The notes below the pieces were generated by a model. It was not told where the DNA came from. It was given only the letters and a program-made list of their open reading frames with translations, and made no database searches. From Stenotrophomonas sp. 704A1 (lineage in GTDB: Bacteria; Pseudomonadota; Gammaproteobacteria; Xanthomonadales; Xanthomonadaceae), in contig NZ_CP130831.1 in NCBI RefSeq assembly GCF_030549525.1, positions 2,691,501-2,755,500 of the forward strand: a stretch of 64,000 nt of DNA. Direction: 5' to 3'. Of this stretch, positions 1 to 8,161 are shown piece after piece. Position 1 is the stretch's first letter, and the number at the start of each line of letters is the position of its first letter. The position numbers were made by a program, and so were the translations under genes.

Positions 1-109
1 CGGACTGCGTGTGGCCGGCAGCAAGGGCGACCAGCAGGCCCGCAGGGAAATGCAGGTCTTCCTGCGACGCCTGGACCGCGAACAGGCGGGCCTGGCGAAA
101 GCGGGCTGA
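1..109 (+). CDS. C-terminal fragment of an upstream gene, product unknown
   Basis: An open frame enters from the window edge (frame 2) and stops at TGA 107-109. It gives about 35 residues rich in Arg, Gln and Leu (for example FLRRLDREQAG near the end), which would suit a terminal amphipathic helix. Its stop lies 5 bp before the convergent desaturase stop, so the two genes converge tightly. No domain is recognisable in so short a piece and no function is proposed. Confidence 0.5.
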   Translation, partial: GLRVAGSKGDQQARREMQVFLRRLDREQAGLAKAG

Positions 110-114
110 GTCGA

Positions 115-1263
115 TCAGCCCGCGTTGGCCGATGCCGGCGCGGACATGATGTCCGGCATCGGCAGGCGGCGCGGCTTGCTCGGGAACGCGTGGCGCAGGA
201 TGCGCCAGACCACCTGGCCGAACTGGCGCGGCAGCGAGCCGTTGTTGTAGTGCTGGCCGTAACGGCGGCAGATGTCCTTCACTTCCTTGGCGATGGCCGC
301 ATAGCGGTTGGCCGGCAGGTCCGGGTAGAAGTGGTGCTCGATCTGGTGGCTGAGGTTGCCCGACAGCACGTTGATCAGGAAGCCGCCGCTGATGTTGGAC
401 GAACCGCGCAGCTGGCGCAGGTACCAGTGGCCGCGCGATTCATTGCGCAGGCATTCCTTCGGGAAGGTCTCCGATTCGGCGGTGAAGTGGCCGCAGAAGA
501 TGATCACGTAGGTCCAGATGTTGCGCAGGCCATTGGCCACCATGTTGCCCAGCATCACGGTGAGGAAGAACGGGCCGGCCAGCAGCGGGAAGAACACATA
601 GTCCTTCAGCACCTGGCGGGCCATTTTCCGCGCCACCGGGCGGGTCTGCAGCCACATCGCACGGCCACTGATACGCCCCTTCAGCCAACGACCCAGGCGC
701 AGGTCCTGCGCGGCCACGCCCCACTGGAACAGCAGCGCGAAGATCGGCGCGATGATCGGCTGCAGCAGGTAGAACGGCTTCCAGCGCTGTTCCGGGAAGA
801 TCCGCAGCAGGCCGTAGCCGATGTCATCGTCCATGCCACGCACGTTGGTATAGGTGTGGTGGCGGAAATTGTGGGTCTTGCGCCAGTTGTCGGCGGTGGC
901 CACGATGTCCCATTCGTAGGTGTTGCCATTGAGCTTGGGGTCGCCGGTCCAGTCGAACTGGCCGTGCATCACGTTGTGGCCCAGCTCCATGTTCTCCAGG
1001 ATCTTCGACAGCGCCAGCAGCAGCGTGCCGGTGATCGCGGCCGGCCACAGCAGCGGCATCCAGAACAACGGCGAGAATGCCGCCAGGAACAGCAGGCCAC
1101 GGCCGCCCACGCCGAACCAGCGCACGGCGGCAGCCACCCGGCGGATGTAGCGGGTATCGGAGGCGCCGAGGCTGCCGATCACACGGTCGCGGATCGCGTC
1201 GAGTTCCTCACCGAAGGCATGCATCTCGGCAGTACTCAGGGCACGGTCGGTAGCGCGGGTCAT
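115..1263 (-). CDS. desB: Fatty acid / acyl-CoA delta-9 desaturase, DesB-like
   Basis: A 382-residue integral-membrane di-iron desaturase that introduces a cis double bond into long acyl chains of membrane lipid precursors. The three histidine boxes are present: GHNVMH (His96-His100), HNFRHH (His131-His136) and HQIEHH (His306-His311). Hydrophobic membrane-spanning stretches flank them at about residues 55-85 and 165-260. It lies 11 bp downstream of a ferredoxin-reductase-like gene that would supply electrons, and a TetR regulator is divergent to that gene. This is the arrangement of Pseudomonas aeruginosa desC-desB/desT. The desaturase family is certain from the boxes; the exact substrate (acyl-CoA versus phospholipid) is inferred from the neighbourhood. 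Confidence 0.9.
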   Translation of the reverse strand: MTRATDRALSTAEMHAFGEELDAIRDRVIGSLGASDTRYIRRVAAAVRWFGVGGRGLLFLAAFSPLFWMPLLWPAAITGTLLLALSKILENMELGHNVMHGQFDWTGDPKLNGNTYEWDIVATADNWRKTHNFRHHTYTNVRGMDDDIGYGLLRIFPEQRWKPFYLLQPIIAPIFALLFQWGVAAQDLRLGRWLKGRISGRAMWLQTRPVARKMARQVLKDYVFFPLLAGPFFLTVMLGNMVANGLRNIWTYVIIFCGHFTAESETFPKECLRNESRGHWYLRQLRGSSNISGGFLINVLSGNLSHQIEHHFYPDLPANRYAAIAKEVKDICRRYGQHYNNGSLPRQFGQVVWRILRHAFPSKPRRLPMPDIMSAPASANAG

Positions 1264-1274
1264 GGCAGGCGTCC

Positions 1275-2345
1275 TCAGAGATCCAGGGTCAGGTCGGTGG
1301 TCGGTGCGCTCACGCAGATCCGCACCGGCTGTGCCGATTCGGACTGCAGGTCGCCGGTGCGCAGGTGGCGGGTGGCGCCACTGACGCGATCACAGGTGCA
1401 GGTATTGCAGATGCCCATGCGGCAACCATGCCTGGGCTTGATGCCATGGGCTTCGAGGCTTTCCAGCAGCGAGCGGCCACGCGGCACGCTCAGCTGGCGG
1501 CCACTGCGCGCAAGCGTCAGCGACACCTCGCCTTCGCTGCTGGCATCGCGCAGCGGCGCCGGCGGGGTGAAGGCTTCGGCCTGGAAACCGGCCACCTGGT
1601 GCGCCAGGCGCTCGCGCGCAGCGGCAACGAAGCCGTCCGGACCGCAGGCCAGCACATGGCGCTGCGCCAACGGCGTGTCATCGCCGGCCACCTGCAGATC
1701 ATGGGTATCGATGCGCGCGGCCGGCGCCTCACCCTCGCGGGTGGTCAGCAGGTGCACACGCAGGTTGGGATGCGCCGCGGCCAGCGCCAGCAGTTCGTCA
1801 CGGAACTGCAGGTGGGCGGCGCTGCGCTCCCAGTAGAACAGATCGACCGGTGCTGCCAGCGGGCGCTGGCAGGCGTCGCGCAACAGGCTGCGCATCGGCG
1901 TGATGCCACTGCCGGCCGCCAGCAGCAGCACCGGCGCCGCGGCCGGCATATGGAATTCGCCGAAGGCGGCATCAAGGCGGAACAGTTCGCCCGGCTGCGC
2001 ATGGTTAACCAGATGCTGGCTGACCCGGCCGCCGTCGATCGCCTTGACGGTGATCGCCAGCTCGCGTCGGCCCAGTGCGGTGGGGCTGTAGCTGCGTTGC
2101 CACAGGCGTCCTTCAATCTCGACGCCGAGGGTGACGTGCTGCCCGGCACGCATGCCGGCCCAGTGCCGGTTGGTGCGCAGGACCAGAGTGGCCGCGCCCT
2201 CGCCGGCCGGCTCGCGCCGGACCAGGCGGGCCACCGGCTCGCGCAGGGTCCACAACGGATTCAGCTGGCCGGCCCAGAAATCGAACAGCGACGGCGACAG
2301 CCAGCGGTGGGGAGAAAACAGGGACGGACGGACGACGGCGCTCAT
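1275..2345 (-). CDS. desC: Ferredoxin reductase / oxidoreductase electron donor for the desaturase, DesC-like
   Basis: A 356-residue protein with an N-terminal FAD- and NAD(P)H-binding reductase module and a C-terminal plant-type [2Fe-2S] ferredoxin domain. The cluster ligands fit C308-x4-C313-x2-C316-x27-C344. The flavin motif RSYSPT lies around residue 90, and a GSGITPM nucleotide-binding loop follows. The protein would pass electrons from NAD(P)H to the adjacent desaturase. I chose ATG 2345 (MSAVVRPSLF) instead of an in-frame ATG 39 bp upstream, because the upstream one falls inside the palindromic operator region. A -10-like TATAGT (2352-2357, minus strand) ends about 7 bp before this ATG, so the transcript may have almost no leader. 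Confidence 0.87.
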   Translation of the reverse strand: MSAVVRPSLFSPHRWLSPSLFDFWAGQLNPLWTLREPVARLVRREPAGEGAATLVLRTNRHWAGMRAGQHVTLGVEIEGRLWQRSYSPTALGRRELAITVKAIDGGRVSQHLVNHAQPGELFRLDAAFGEFHMPAAAPVLLLAAGSGITPMRSLLRDACQRPLAAPVDLFYWERSAAHLQFRDELLALAAAHPNLRVHLLTTREGEAPAARIDTHDLQVAGDDTPLAQRHVLACGPDGFVAAARERLAHQVAGFQAEAFTPPAPLRDASSEGEVSLTLARSGRQLSVPRGRSLLESLEAHGIKPRHGCRMGICNTCTCDRVSGATRHLRTGDLQSESAQPVRICVSAPTTDLTLDL

Positions 2346-2364
2346 GGGTGCACTATACGGGCGC

Positions 2365-2391
2365 ACACACAGCTGTGTATACATGTGTATA
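2365..2391. promoter_or_regulatory. Palindromic operator between desC and desT
   Basis: Two adjacent inverted repeats lie in the divergent intergenic region: ACACAGCTGTGT (2367-2378, a perfect 12-bp palindrome), then ATACA-TG-TGTAT (2379-2390, 5-bp arms with a 2-bp spacer). The position between desC and the TetR gene suits binding by the DesT/FabR-type regulator, controlling desCB and perhaps itself. The repeats are seen directly; the protein that binds them is inferred. Confidence 0.6.
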
Positions 2392-2437
2392 TTGAACCGG
2401 ATTGGGTATGATTCAGCCTTGCCCTACCGGAAGTCCC

Positions 2438-3094
2438 ATGGCCGCCGCCACCGTTCTGTCACCGCCTGAAGATGCCAACAGCCCGGCCCGCCGTACGGTG
2501 AGCCGCGAGGATCTGCTGGCCGCCGCGCTGAAACTGATCGGTCCGCATCGCAGCCTGTCCACGCTCAGCCTGCGCGAGGTCGCGCGGGAGGCCGGCATCG
2601 CGCCCAACAGTTTCTATCGCCAGTTCCGCGACATGGACGAACTGGCGGTGGCGTTGATCGACGTCGCCGGGCGTTCGCTGCGCACCATCATCGGCGAAGC
2701 CCGCCAGCGCGCCACTTCCAGTGCCACCAGCGTGGTGCGGGTGTCGGTGGAAACCTTCATGGAACAGCTGCGCGCCGACGACAAGCTGCTGCACGTGCTG
2801 CTGCGCGAAGGCGCGGTCGGCTCGGACGACTTCAAGCACGCGGTCGAGCGTGAACTGCATTACTTCGAGGAAGAGCTGCAGCACGACCTGGTGCGCCTGG
2901 CCGCACTCGACGGCGCGGTGCTGCACAAGCCGGAACTGGTGTCGATGGCGATCACCCGCCTGGTGTTCGCCATGGGCGCCTCGGCGATGGACCAGCCACC
3001 GGAGAACGATCCGGAGCTGGTGGAACAGATTTCCACGATGATCCGCATGATCATCGTCGGTGCACGCAGCCCCGCCGCCTTCCGCCGCGGCTGA
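2438..3094 (+). CDS. desT: TetR-family regulator of unsaturated fatty acid synthesis, DesT/FabR-like
   Basis: A 218-residue TetR-type repressor. The N-terminal HTH spans about residues 15-62, with LSLREVAREAGIAP followed by NSFYRQFRDMDEL, the FabR/DesT-type recognition helix. The helical C-terminal ligand domain would sense the acyl-chain saturation state. It is divergent from desCB across the palindromic region and is expected to repress that operon. The start is uncertain: TTG 2402, ATG 2408 and ATG 2438 are in frame. I prefer 2438 because GGAAG lies about 5 bp upstream and a -10-like TATGAT (2407-2412) would place the earlier starts inside the promoter. Confidence 0.83.
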   Translation: MAAATVLSPPEDANSPARRTVSREDLLAAALKLIGPHRSLSTLSLREVAREAGIAPNSFYRQFRDMDELAVALIDVAGRSLRTIIGEARQRATSSATSVVRVSVETFMEQLRADDKLLHVLLREGAVGSDDFKHAVERELHYFEEELQHDLVRLAALDGAVLHKPELVSMAITRLVFAMGASAMDQPPENDPELVEQISTMIRMIIVGARSPAAFRRG

Positions 3095-3143
3095 TCCCTT
3101 CGCTCCGGTGACGTGACCACAGGCACGGTCGCACCCGTTGAAT

Positions 3144-3161
3144 GTAATGTTATAACAACGC
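3144..3161. promoter_or_regulatory. Perfect 10-bp palindrome, possible Zur/Fur-superfamily site
   Basis: TGTTATAACA (3148-3157) sits in an AT-rich patch (GTAATGTTATAACAACGC) unusual for this GC-rich DNA, about 50 bp upstream of the MntR-type box of the TonB receptor. The core resembles gammaproteobacterial Zur sites, but the right arm breaks down beyond the 10-bp core. A second metal input is therefore only a suggestion. Confidence 0.3.
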
Positions 3162-3204
3162 TGTCGACTGATCTGTGCCGACGTGGCCCGGTGTGGCAGC
3201 GCCG

Positions 3205-3222
3205 ATATAGCAATTGCTATAT
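3205..3222 (+). promoter_or_regulatory. MntR-type operator upstream of the TonB receptor
   Basis: ATATAGCAATTGCTATAT is a perfect 18-bp palindrome. It matches the half-sites and spacing of the E. coli MntR box (ATAGC-N4-GCTAT core) and is almost identical to the palindrome in front of mntH in this window. Its right edge reads GCTATATT, which supplies a good -10 hexamer (TATATT), so a bound Mn-MntR would cover the promoter. It lies 72 bp before the receptor ATG. Confidence 0.75.
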
Positions 3223-3294
3223 TCATGAGCAACTGCTTTACTACGGCCCAGCCAGATCGTCCTCGCCAGCCTTCCCTCCAAGGACGCCGTTGTC

Positions 3295-5454
3295 ATGCCC
3301 GTTGCCATCCCCGTCTTCCGCCGCCTTCCCCTGGCCACCGCGTTGGCCACCCTGCTGCCGCTGCCGGCCGTGGCCGCGCCGCCCTCGCCCACCGAACTGG
3401 ACCGGGTGCAGGTCAAGGTCAGTACCGCCACCCGCAGCGAACGCCTGTTGTCCGATGTCCCGATCCGCACCGAAGTGCTGCGCAAGGAAGACATCGCGCT
3501 GCGCGCGGCCACCGACTTCTCGCGCGCAGTCGAACTGATCAACGGCCTGCGCGTGGAGAGCAACTGCCAGAACTGCAACACCAGCGAGGTACAGCTGCTG
3601 GGCCTGCCCGGTGCCTACAACCAGCTGCTGTTCGACGGCATTCCGCTGCTGTCGACGCTGGGCAGCGTCTATGGCCTGGAACAGATACCGGCCGGCTTCG
3701 TCGACCGCATCGAAGTGGTCAAGGGCGGCGGCTCGGCGCTGTACGGGCCGGGTGCGGTGGCCGGTGTGATCAACCTGATTCCGCCGCTGCCGGCGCGCAG
3801 CGGCGGGCATGTGCAGGCCGGCGTGGACGTGCTGAAGGGCACGCCGCAGAAGAATGCCGACGTGCGGCTCGACCTGGTGGCCAAGGACGCCGACGCCGGG
3901 CTGTCGGTGATCGCCCAGCGCAACTGGAACAGCGGCATCGACTACAACGGCGATGGCTACAGCGAGATCACCCGCAAGAACCTCAAGGTCGGCGGGCTGC
4001 AGGCCTGGTATGCACCCAACCCCGGCACCCGCCTCCGCCTGGACCTGCAGGTGACCGATGAAACCCGTCGCGGTGGCAACCGCCTGGACCAGCCGGAATA
4101 CCTGGCCAACATCGCCGAATCGCTGGATACCAAATACCGCCGTGGCAGCGTGTCGTGGGACCAGGAAATCAATGCCGACGTCGATTTCCGCCTGGCCTAC
4201 GCCTTCGCCGACATCGACCGCGACAGTTTCTATGGTGGCCTGGGTGACGTGGTCACCGATCCGTCCGCGCCCGGCTATGACCCGTCGCAGCTGGACCCCG
4301 ACGTGGCCGGCAGCGCGGCCTCGCGTTCGTGGCGCCAGTACGGCCGCACCCACAACCCACTGCGCTACATCGACAGCCAGTTGAACTGGCGGTTGGGTGC
4401 GCACGCGCTGGCCTTCGGCGTGCAGTACAAGCATGAGGCGCTGCGCGACGACAACCGCGCCGGGGACGGCCAGCGCCTGGCAGTGCTCGAAGACGCCACC
4501 TTCCACAACCTGGGCGCCTTCATCCAGGACGAGTGGAGCCTGCACGACAACGTCGACCTGGTGCTGGGTGCCCGCGTGGACAAGAGCTCGGAGCTGGACA
4601 ACGTGGTGTTCTCGCCGCGCGTCGCGCTGGCCTGGCAGGCGACGCCGAAGCTGAAGTGGCGGGCGGGCGTTGCCACCGGCTTCCGTGCACCGGAGATCTT
4701 CGTCGAGGACGTGCATGTCGATACGTTGGGGGCCGAACAGGTGCGCGTGCGCAATGCCGACGGCCTGAAGGAAGAGCGCGCGTTGACCACCCTGTTCGGC
4801 TTCGACTGGCGCTCGGACCCGGCCAATCCGGTGTGGAGCTGGGATGCCACGGCCTCCTACGCCCGCATCCGCGATACCTTCGCGCTGGGCGAGATCCAGC
4901 GCGGCGACGACGGCCGGCTCAGCCAGCTGCGCTACAACGCCTCGGGCTCGAACGTGCTGGGCATGGAAACCAACCTCGGCTGGCAGCCATCGCCGCAATG
5001 GCGCCTGAGCGCCGGCGCCTCGTGGTACCGCTCGCGTTTCCGCGAACCGCAGCGCATCTTCGACGACACCGGCGATGGCGGTGACACCGTCATCGAGAGC
5101 CGCGACTACCTGAAGACGCCACGCTGGACCGGCGTGGCCCAGCTCAGCTGGATGCCGACCGAGCCATGGGAAACCTTCGTCGCGCTGCGCCACACCGGCC
5201 CGATGCCGGTGCTGAACAACCGGCTGGGCGAACTGCGCCGTACCCGTGCCTTCCTGGTCACCGACCTGGGCGCGCGCTGGCACCGCCACCTGGGCGCGCA
5301 GGCGCAGCAGGAAGTGTCGGTGGCCGCAGGGGTCAAGAACGTGTTCGACCAGCGCCAGAAAGACCTGGAAGTGGGCGCGCTGCGTGACAGCGACTACGTC
5401 TACGGGCCGCGTTTCGCGCGCTCGTGGTACGTCAACCTGCGCTATGCGTTCTGA
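3295..5454 (+). CDS. TonB-dependent outer-membrane receptor, candidate manganese importer
   Basis: A 719-residue TonB-dependent receptor. It has a signal peptide (about residues 1-28), a plug domain and a 22-strand barrel ending in the typical aromatic C-terminus (NLRYAF). In the plug, EVQLLGLPGAYNQLLFDG and VDRIEVVKGGGSALYGPGA match the family; the residues NCQNCN (near 87-92) place a Cys-x2-Cys pair in it. The substrate cannot be read from the protein. The perfect MntR-type palindrome upstream, shared with mntH, argues for manganese, by analogy with the Mn-repressed outer-membrane channel MnoT of Bradyrhizobium. It overlaps the next gene by 11 bp. Cobalamin-, iron- or zinc-type substrates remain possible. 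Confidence 0.85.
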   Translation: MPVAIPVFRRLPLATALATLLPLPAVAAPPSPTELDRVQVKVSTATRSERLLSDVPIRTEVLRKEDIALRAATDFSRAVELINGLRVESNCQNCNTSEVQLLGLPGAYNQLLFDGIPLLSTLGSVYGLEQIPAGFVDRIEVVKGGGSALYGPGAVAGVINLIPPLPARSGGHVQAGVDVLKGTPQKNADVRLDLVAKDADAGLSVIAQRNWNSGIDYNGDGYSEITRKNLKVGGLQAWYAPNPGTRLRLDLQVTDETRRGGNRLDQPEYLANIAESLDTKYRRGSVSWDQEINADVDFRLAYAFADIDRDSFYGGLGDVVTDPSAPGYDPSQLDPDVAGSAASRSWRQYGRTHNPLRYIDSQLNWRLGAHALAFGVQYKHEALRDDNRAGDGQRLAVLEDATFHNLGAFIQDEWSLHDNVDLVLGARVDKSSELDNVVFSPRVALAWQATPKLKWRAGVATGFRAPEIFVEDVHVDTLGAEQVRVRNADGLKEERALTTLFGFDWRSDPANPVWSWDATASYARIRDTFALGEIQRGDDGRLSQLRYNASGSNVLGMETNLGWQPSPQWRLSAGASWYRSRFREPQRIFDDTGDGGDTVIESRDYLKTPRWTGVAQLSWMPTEPWETFVALRHTGPMPVLNNRLGELRRTRAFLVTDLGARWHRHLGAQAQQEVSVAAGVKNVFDQRQKDLEVGALRDSDYVYGPRFARSWYVNLRYAF

Positions 5455-6004
5455 GCCACTACGCGCGTTGCTGCTGGCCTGTGCCGTGCTGCTGGCCGCA
5501 CCGGCAATGGCGACAGACCTGCACACGCAAGTCTCCGCCTCGCTGATGCGGCCCGAGCAGCGCTCGCTGCGGCCGGTGCAGTGGTCGCCGCCACCCAGGC
5601 TGGTGGCGCTGTACTTCGGCGCCGACTGGTGCGGGCCGTGCCATGCCTTCGTGCCGACCCTGCGCAGCGTGCGTGACGCCCTGCGCCAGGCCGGTGCCGA
5701 TACCGAGGTGGTGTACGTCAGCCTGGATGAGAGCGAGGCCGCTCTGCGGCGCTACATGCAGCTGCAGGACATGCCGTGGCCGGTGCTGGACCCACGCCGG
5801 GCGCAGCGCATGCCGGCACTGCAGGCGCTGGCCGGGCCGGCGCCGCCGAACCTGGTGCTGATCGATGCCGATGGCAGGGTACTGGCCAATGGCTGGCAGG
5901 GTCACCGCTACGAAGGCCTGCAACCGGTGCTGAAGGCATGGACGGAACGGGCATGCGCGCAGCAACAGGCGCGATGCGCCGACGGCGACATCCCTTCACG
6001 GTAG
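5444..6004 (+). CDS. Exported thioredoxin-fold protein coupled to the TonB receptor
   Basis: A 186-residue protein with a signal peptide (hydrophobic residues 7-22, AMA-T-like cleavage site). The thioredoxin/tryparedoxin-like domain carries WCGPC (Cys63, Cys66) and a later cis-Pro region (APPNLVLIDADG). It is probably periplasmic and would reduce or shuffle disulfides. Its ATG lies inside the receptor's last codons (11-bp overlap), so the two genes are translationally coupled and presumably share the Mn-responsive promoter. The receptor plug has a Cys-x2-Cys pair, so the receptor is a conceivable client; that is inference. Confidence 0.75.
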   Translation: MRSEPLRALLLACAVLLAAPAMATDLHTQVSASLMRPEQRSLRPVQWSPPPRLVALYFGADWCGPCHAFVPTLRSVRDALRQAGADTEVVYVSLDESEAALRRYMQLQDMPWPVLDPRRAQRMPALQALAGPAPPNLVLIDADGRVLANGWQGHRYEGLQPVLKAWTERACAQQQARCADGDIPSR

Positions 6005-6070
6005 CGTCGGGCCATGCCCGGCGAAATGCGTGACGCAACATTACGCCCGCCGGGCATGGCCCGGCGCTAC
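6001..6070. repeat. Pair of inverted SMAG/REP palindromes
   Basis: Two copies of the repeat face each other: GTAGCGTCGGGCCATGCCCGGCG (6001-6023) and its inverted copy (6048-6070), with 24 bp between. Each copy is itself a GGGCATGGCCC-type hairpin. They lie between convergent genes and may act as a bidirectional terminator or mRNA stabiliser. Confidence 0.8.
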
Positions 6071-6072
6071 CG

Positions 6073-6543
6073 CTACGGCGCCCCGCCCTCGGCCCTGCGC
6101 ACGAACGCCTCGAACAGCGCCAGCGTCTGTTCGCTCACATGGTGCTCGATGCCTTCCGCGTCGCGCCGTGCCGTATCCGGGTCCACGCCCAACGCCAGCA
6201 GGAACCGCTCCACGGTCTGGTGGCGCTGGCGGCTGGCATGCGCCAGCGCTTCGCCTTCCGGGGTCAGGAACACGCCGCGGTACGGGCGCTGCACCACCCA
6301 GCCGTCGCGGGCCAGCCGGCGCAGCATCTTCGCCACCGTAGGCTGGGCCACGCCCAGGCGGGTGGCGATGTCGACCTGGCGGGCCTCGCCGCCGTCGGCC
6401 AGCAGGTCGGAGATCAGCTCGACATAGTCCTCCACCAGCTCCATCCGATGCGCTTCACGCACCTGGCGGAAACTCTCGACCTGGCGCTCGGCCTCGATCA
6501 GGGGGGTGCCTTTTGGCGATGTCGGATCGTCCGTACTGCCCAC
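6073..6543 (-). CDS. mntR: Manganese-responsive transcriptional regulator MntR (DtxR family)
   Basis: A 156-residue DtxR/MntR repressor, close to the length of E. coli MntR and with the same kind of N-terminal extension. The winged helix spans about residues 52-98 ([20 protein letters not shown], then RPYRGVFLT). By alignment with Bacillus MntR the Mn ligands are all kept: Asp39, Glu42, His108, Glu130, Glu133 and His134 (motifs VEDYVE, RHQTVE, AEGIEHH). No SH3-like domain follows, as expected for MntR rather than IdeR/DtxR. The start is GTG 6543. It is divergent from mntH with the operator between them, so autoregulation and mntH repression are likely. Confidence 0.93.
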   Translation of the reverse strand: MGSTDDPTSPKGTPLIEAERQVESFRQVREAHRMELVEDYVELISDLLADGGEARQVDIATRLGVAQPTVAKMLRRLARDGWVVQRPYRGVFLTPEGEALAHASRQRHQTVERFLLALGVDPDTARRDAEGIEHHVSEQTLALFEAFVRRAEGGAP

Positions 6544-6633
6544 GCGGGTGTCTGTCCTGCAGCTGATTCGGGGGGTGAACCTGAATTCTGGACCAGTGAC
6601 GCGATAAAGACGATTGTTTCACATTGCTATCGG

Positions 6634-6651
6634 ATATAGCAGTGGCTATAT
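6634..6651 (+). promoter_or_regulatory. MntR operator in the mntR-mntH intergenic region
   Basis: ATATAGCAGTGGCTATAT has the same arms as the receptor box at 3205-3222 (ATATAGC-N4-GCTATAT; the flanking G and T are also shared) and fits the known MntR box. Its right edge forms TATATT (6647-6652), a -10 hexamer 16 bp downstream of TTGCTA. Transcription would start near the mntH ATG at 6659, implying an almost leaderless mRNA. Confidence 0.85.
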
Positions 6652-6658
6652 TGAATCC

Positions 6659-7990
6659 ATGAACACCGTCGCATCGACCGACTCCACGGCCTCCACTGCG
6701 GCCAGCCTGGGTGCGCTCAACGCCTCGGTCGCCGTGCCCGACAAGGGCCACTGGGGGTTCCGCCTGCTCGCCTTCCTCGGCCCGGGCTACATGGTCTCGG
6801 TGGGCTACATGGATCCGGGCAACTGGGCCACCGATCTTGCCGGCGGCTCCCGCTTCGGCTACCTGCTGCTGTCGGTCATCCTCATTTCCAACCTGATGGC
6901 GGTGATCCTGCAGGCGCTGTCGGCACGGCTGGGCATCGCCACCGGCATGGACCTGGCCCAGGCCTGCCGCGCGCGCTACCCGAAGCCGGTCAATCTGGCG
7001 CTGTGGGCACTGTGCGAGGCGGCGATCATCGCCTGCGATCTTGCCGAGGTGATCGGTACCGCCATCGCCCTGAAACTGCTGTTCGACCTGCCGCTGCTGT
7101 GGGGCGCGGTGATCACCGCACTGGACACCCTGCTGGTGCTGCTGCTGATGAACCGCGGTTTCCGCGCCCTGGAAGCGTTCGTGATTGCACTGCTGGTGGT
7201 GATCTTCGGCTGCTTCCTGGTGCAGATCGCGCTCGCCGCGCCGCCGGTGATGGCGGTGCTCGGCGGTTTCATTCCGCGCGCGCAGGTGGTCACCGACCCG
7301 CATGCGCTGTACATCGCCATCGGTATCATCGGCGCCACGGTGATGCCCCACAACCTGTACCTGCACTCCTCCATCGTGCAGACCCGCGCCTACCCGCGTA
7401 CCGAGCAGGGGCGCCGCAGCGCGCTGCGCTGGGCGGTGACCGACAGCACCATCGCCCTGACCCTGGCGCTGTTCATCAACGCCAGCATCCTGATCCTGGC
7501 CGCGGCGGTGTTCCATGCCAACGGCCGCTTCGATGTGGAAGACATCGAGCAGGCGCACCAGCTGCTGGCGCCGATGCTCGGCGTAGGCCTGGCCTCCACG
7601 CTGTTCGCGGTCGCGCTGCTGGCCTCCGGGCTGAATTCCACGGTGACCGCCACGCTGGCCGGGCAGATCGTGATGGAAGGCTTCCTGCGCCTGCGCCTGC
7701 CGCCCTGGCTGCGGCGGCTGATCACCCGCGCACTGGCGATCATTCCGGTGGTGGTGGTGATCATGCTGTTCGGCGACCAGGGCGCGGTGAAGCTGCTGGT
7801 CCTGAGCCAGGTGGTGCTGTCGATGCAGCTGCCGTTCGCGATCATCCCGCTGGTGCGGATCGTGACCGACAAGGTGACGATGGGCGCGCTGGTGGCACCG
7901 CGCTGGCTGGGCGCGATCGCCTGGGTGATCGCGCTGGTGATCGTGGTGTTGAACGTGAAGCTGCTGGTGGATACCTTCAGCGGCGCATAG
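6659..7990 (+). CDS. mntH: Nramp-family proton-coupled manganese transporter MntH
   Basis: A 443-residue inner-membrane Nramp transporter importing Mn2+ (also Fe2+) with protons. The metal-site motifs are present: DPGN in TM1 (Asp52-Asn55, in [10 protein letters not shown]) and MPH in TM6 ([10 protein letters not shown]). Eleven hydrophobic segments can be followed. The ATG at 6659 gives MNTVASTD; an in-frame start 45 bp upstream lies in or before the operator and is rejected. An MntR box overlaps the promoter, and mntR is adjacent and divergent. Confidence 0.95.
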   Translation: MNTVASTDSTASTAASLGALNASVAVPDKGHWGFRLLAFLGPGYMVSVGYMDPGNWATDLAGGSRFGYLLLSVILISNLMAVILQALSARLGIATGMDLAQACRARYPKPVNLALWALCEAAIIACDLAEVIGTAIALKLLFDLPLLWGAVITALDTLLVLLLMNRGFRALEAFVIALLVVIFGCFLVQIALAAPPVMAVLGGFIPRAQVVTDPHALYIAIGIIGATVMPHNLYLHSSIVQTRAYPRTEQGRRSALRWAVTDSTIALTLALFINASILILAAAVFHANGRFDVEDIEQAHQLLAPMLGVGLASTLFAVALLASGLNSTVTATLAGQIVMEGFLRLRLPPWLRRLITRALAIIPVVVVIMLFGDQGAVKLLVLSQVVLSMQLPFAIIPLVRIVTDKVTMGALVAPRWLGAIAWVIALVIVVLNVKLLVDTFSGA

Positions 7991-8063
7991 CGCGACATGC
8001 CAGGGACGCCGTTGTGGAGTCGAGCCCTGCTCGATTCATCGCGCATCGCGCATCGCGCGAAAG

Positions 8064-8136
8064 GCCGCCGGGCATGGCCCGGCGCTACGGAAATGAAAGG
8101 CGGCGCGAAAGGCCGCCGGGCATGGCCCGGCGCTAC
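8064..8136. repeat. Tandem direct copies of the SMAG/REP palindrome
   Basis: Two identical copies of GCCGCCGGGCATGGCCC-GGCGCTAC (8064-8088 and 8112-8136) stand in the same orientation, each preceded by GCGCGAAAG or CGCGCGAAAG, so about 34 bp is duplicated. They fill the gap between convergent mntH and the thioredoxin gene. Confidence 0.8.
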
Positions 8137-8161
8137 CAATGCGACCCTGGTTATCCCAACC

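Noticed and set aside
3241..5526. Minus-strand open frame opposite the TonB receptor
   Set aside because: Same shadow composition, no family features, and the receptor on the other strand is unmistakable.
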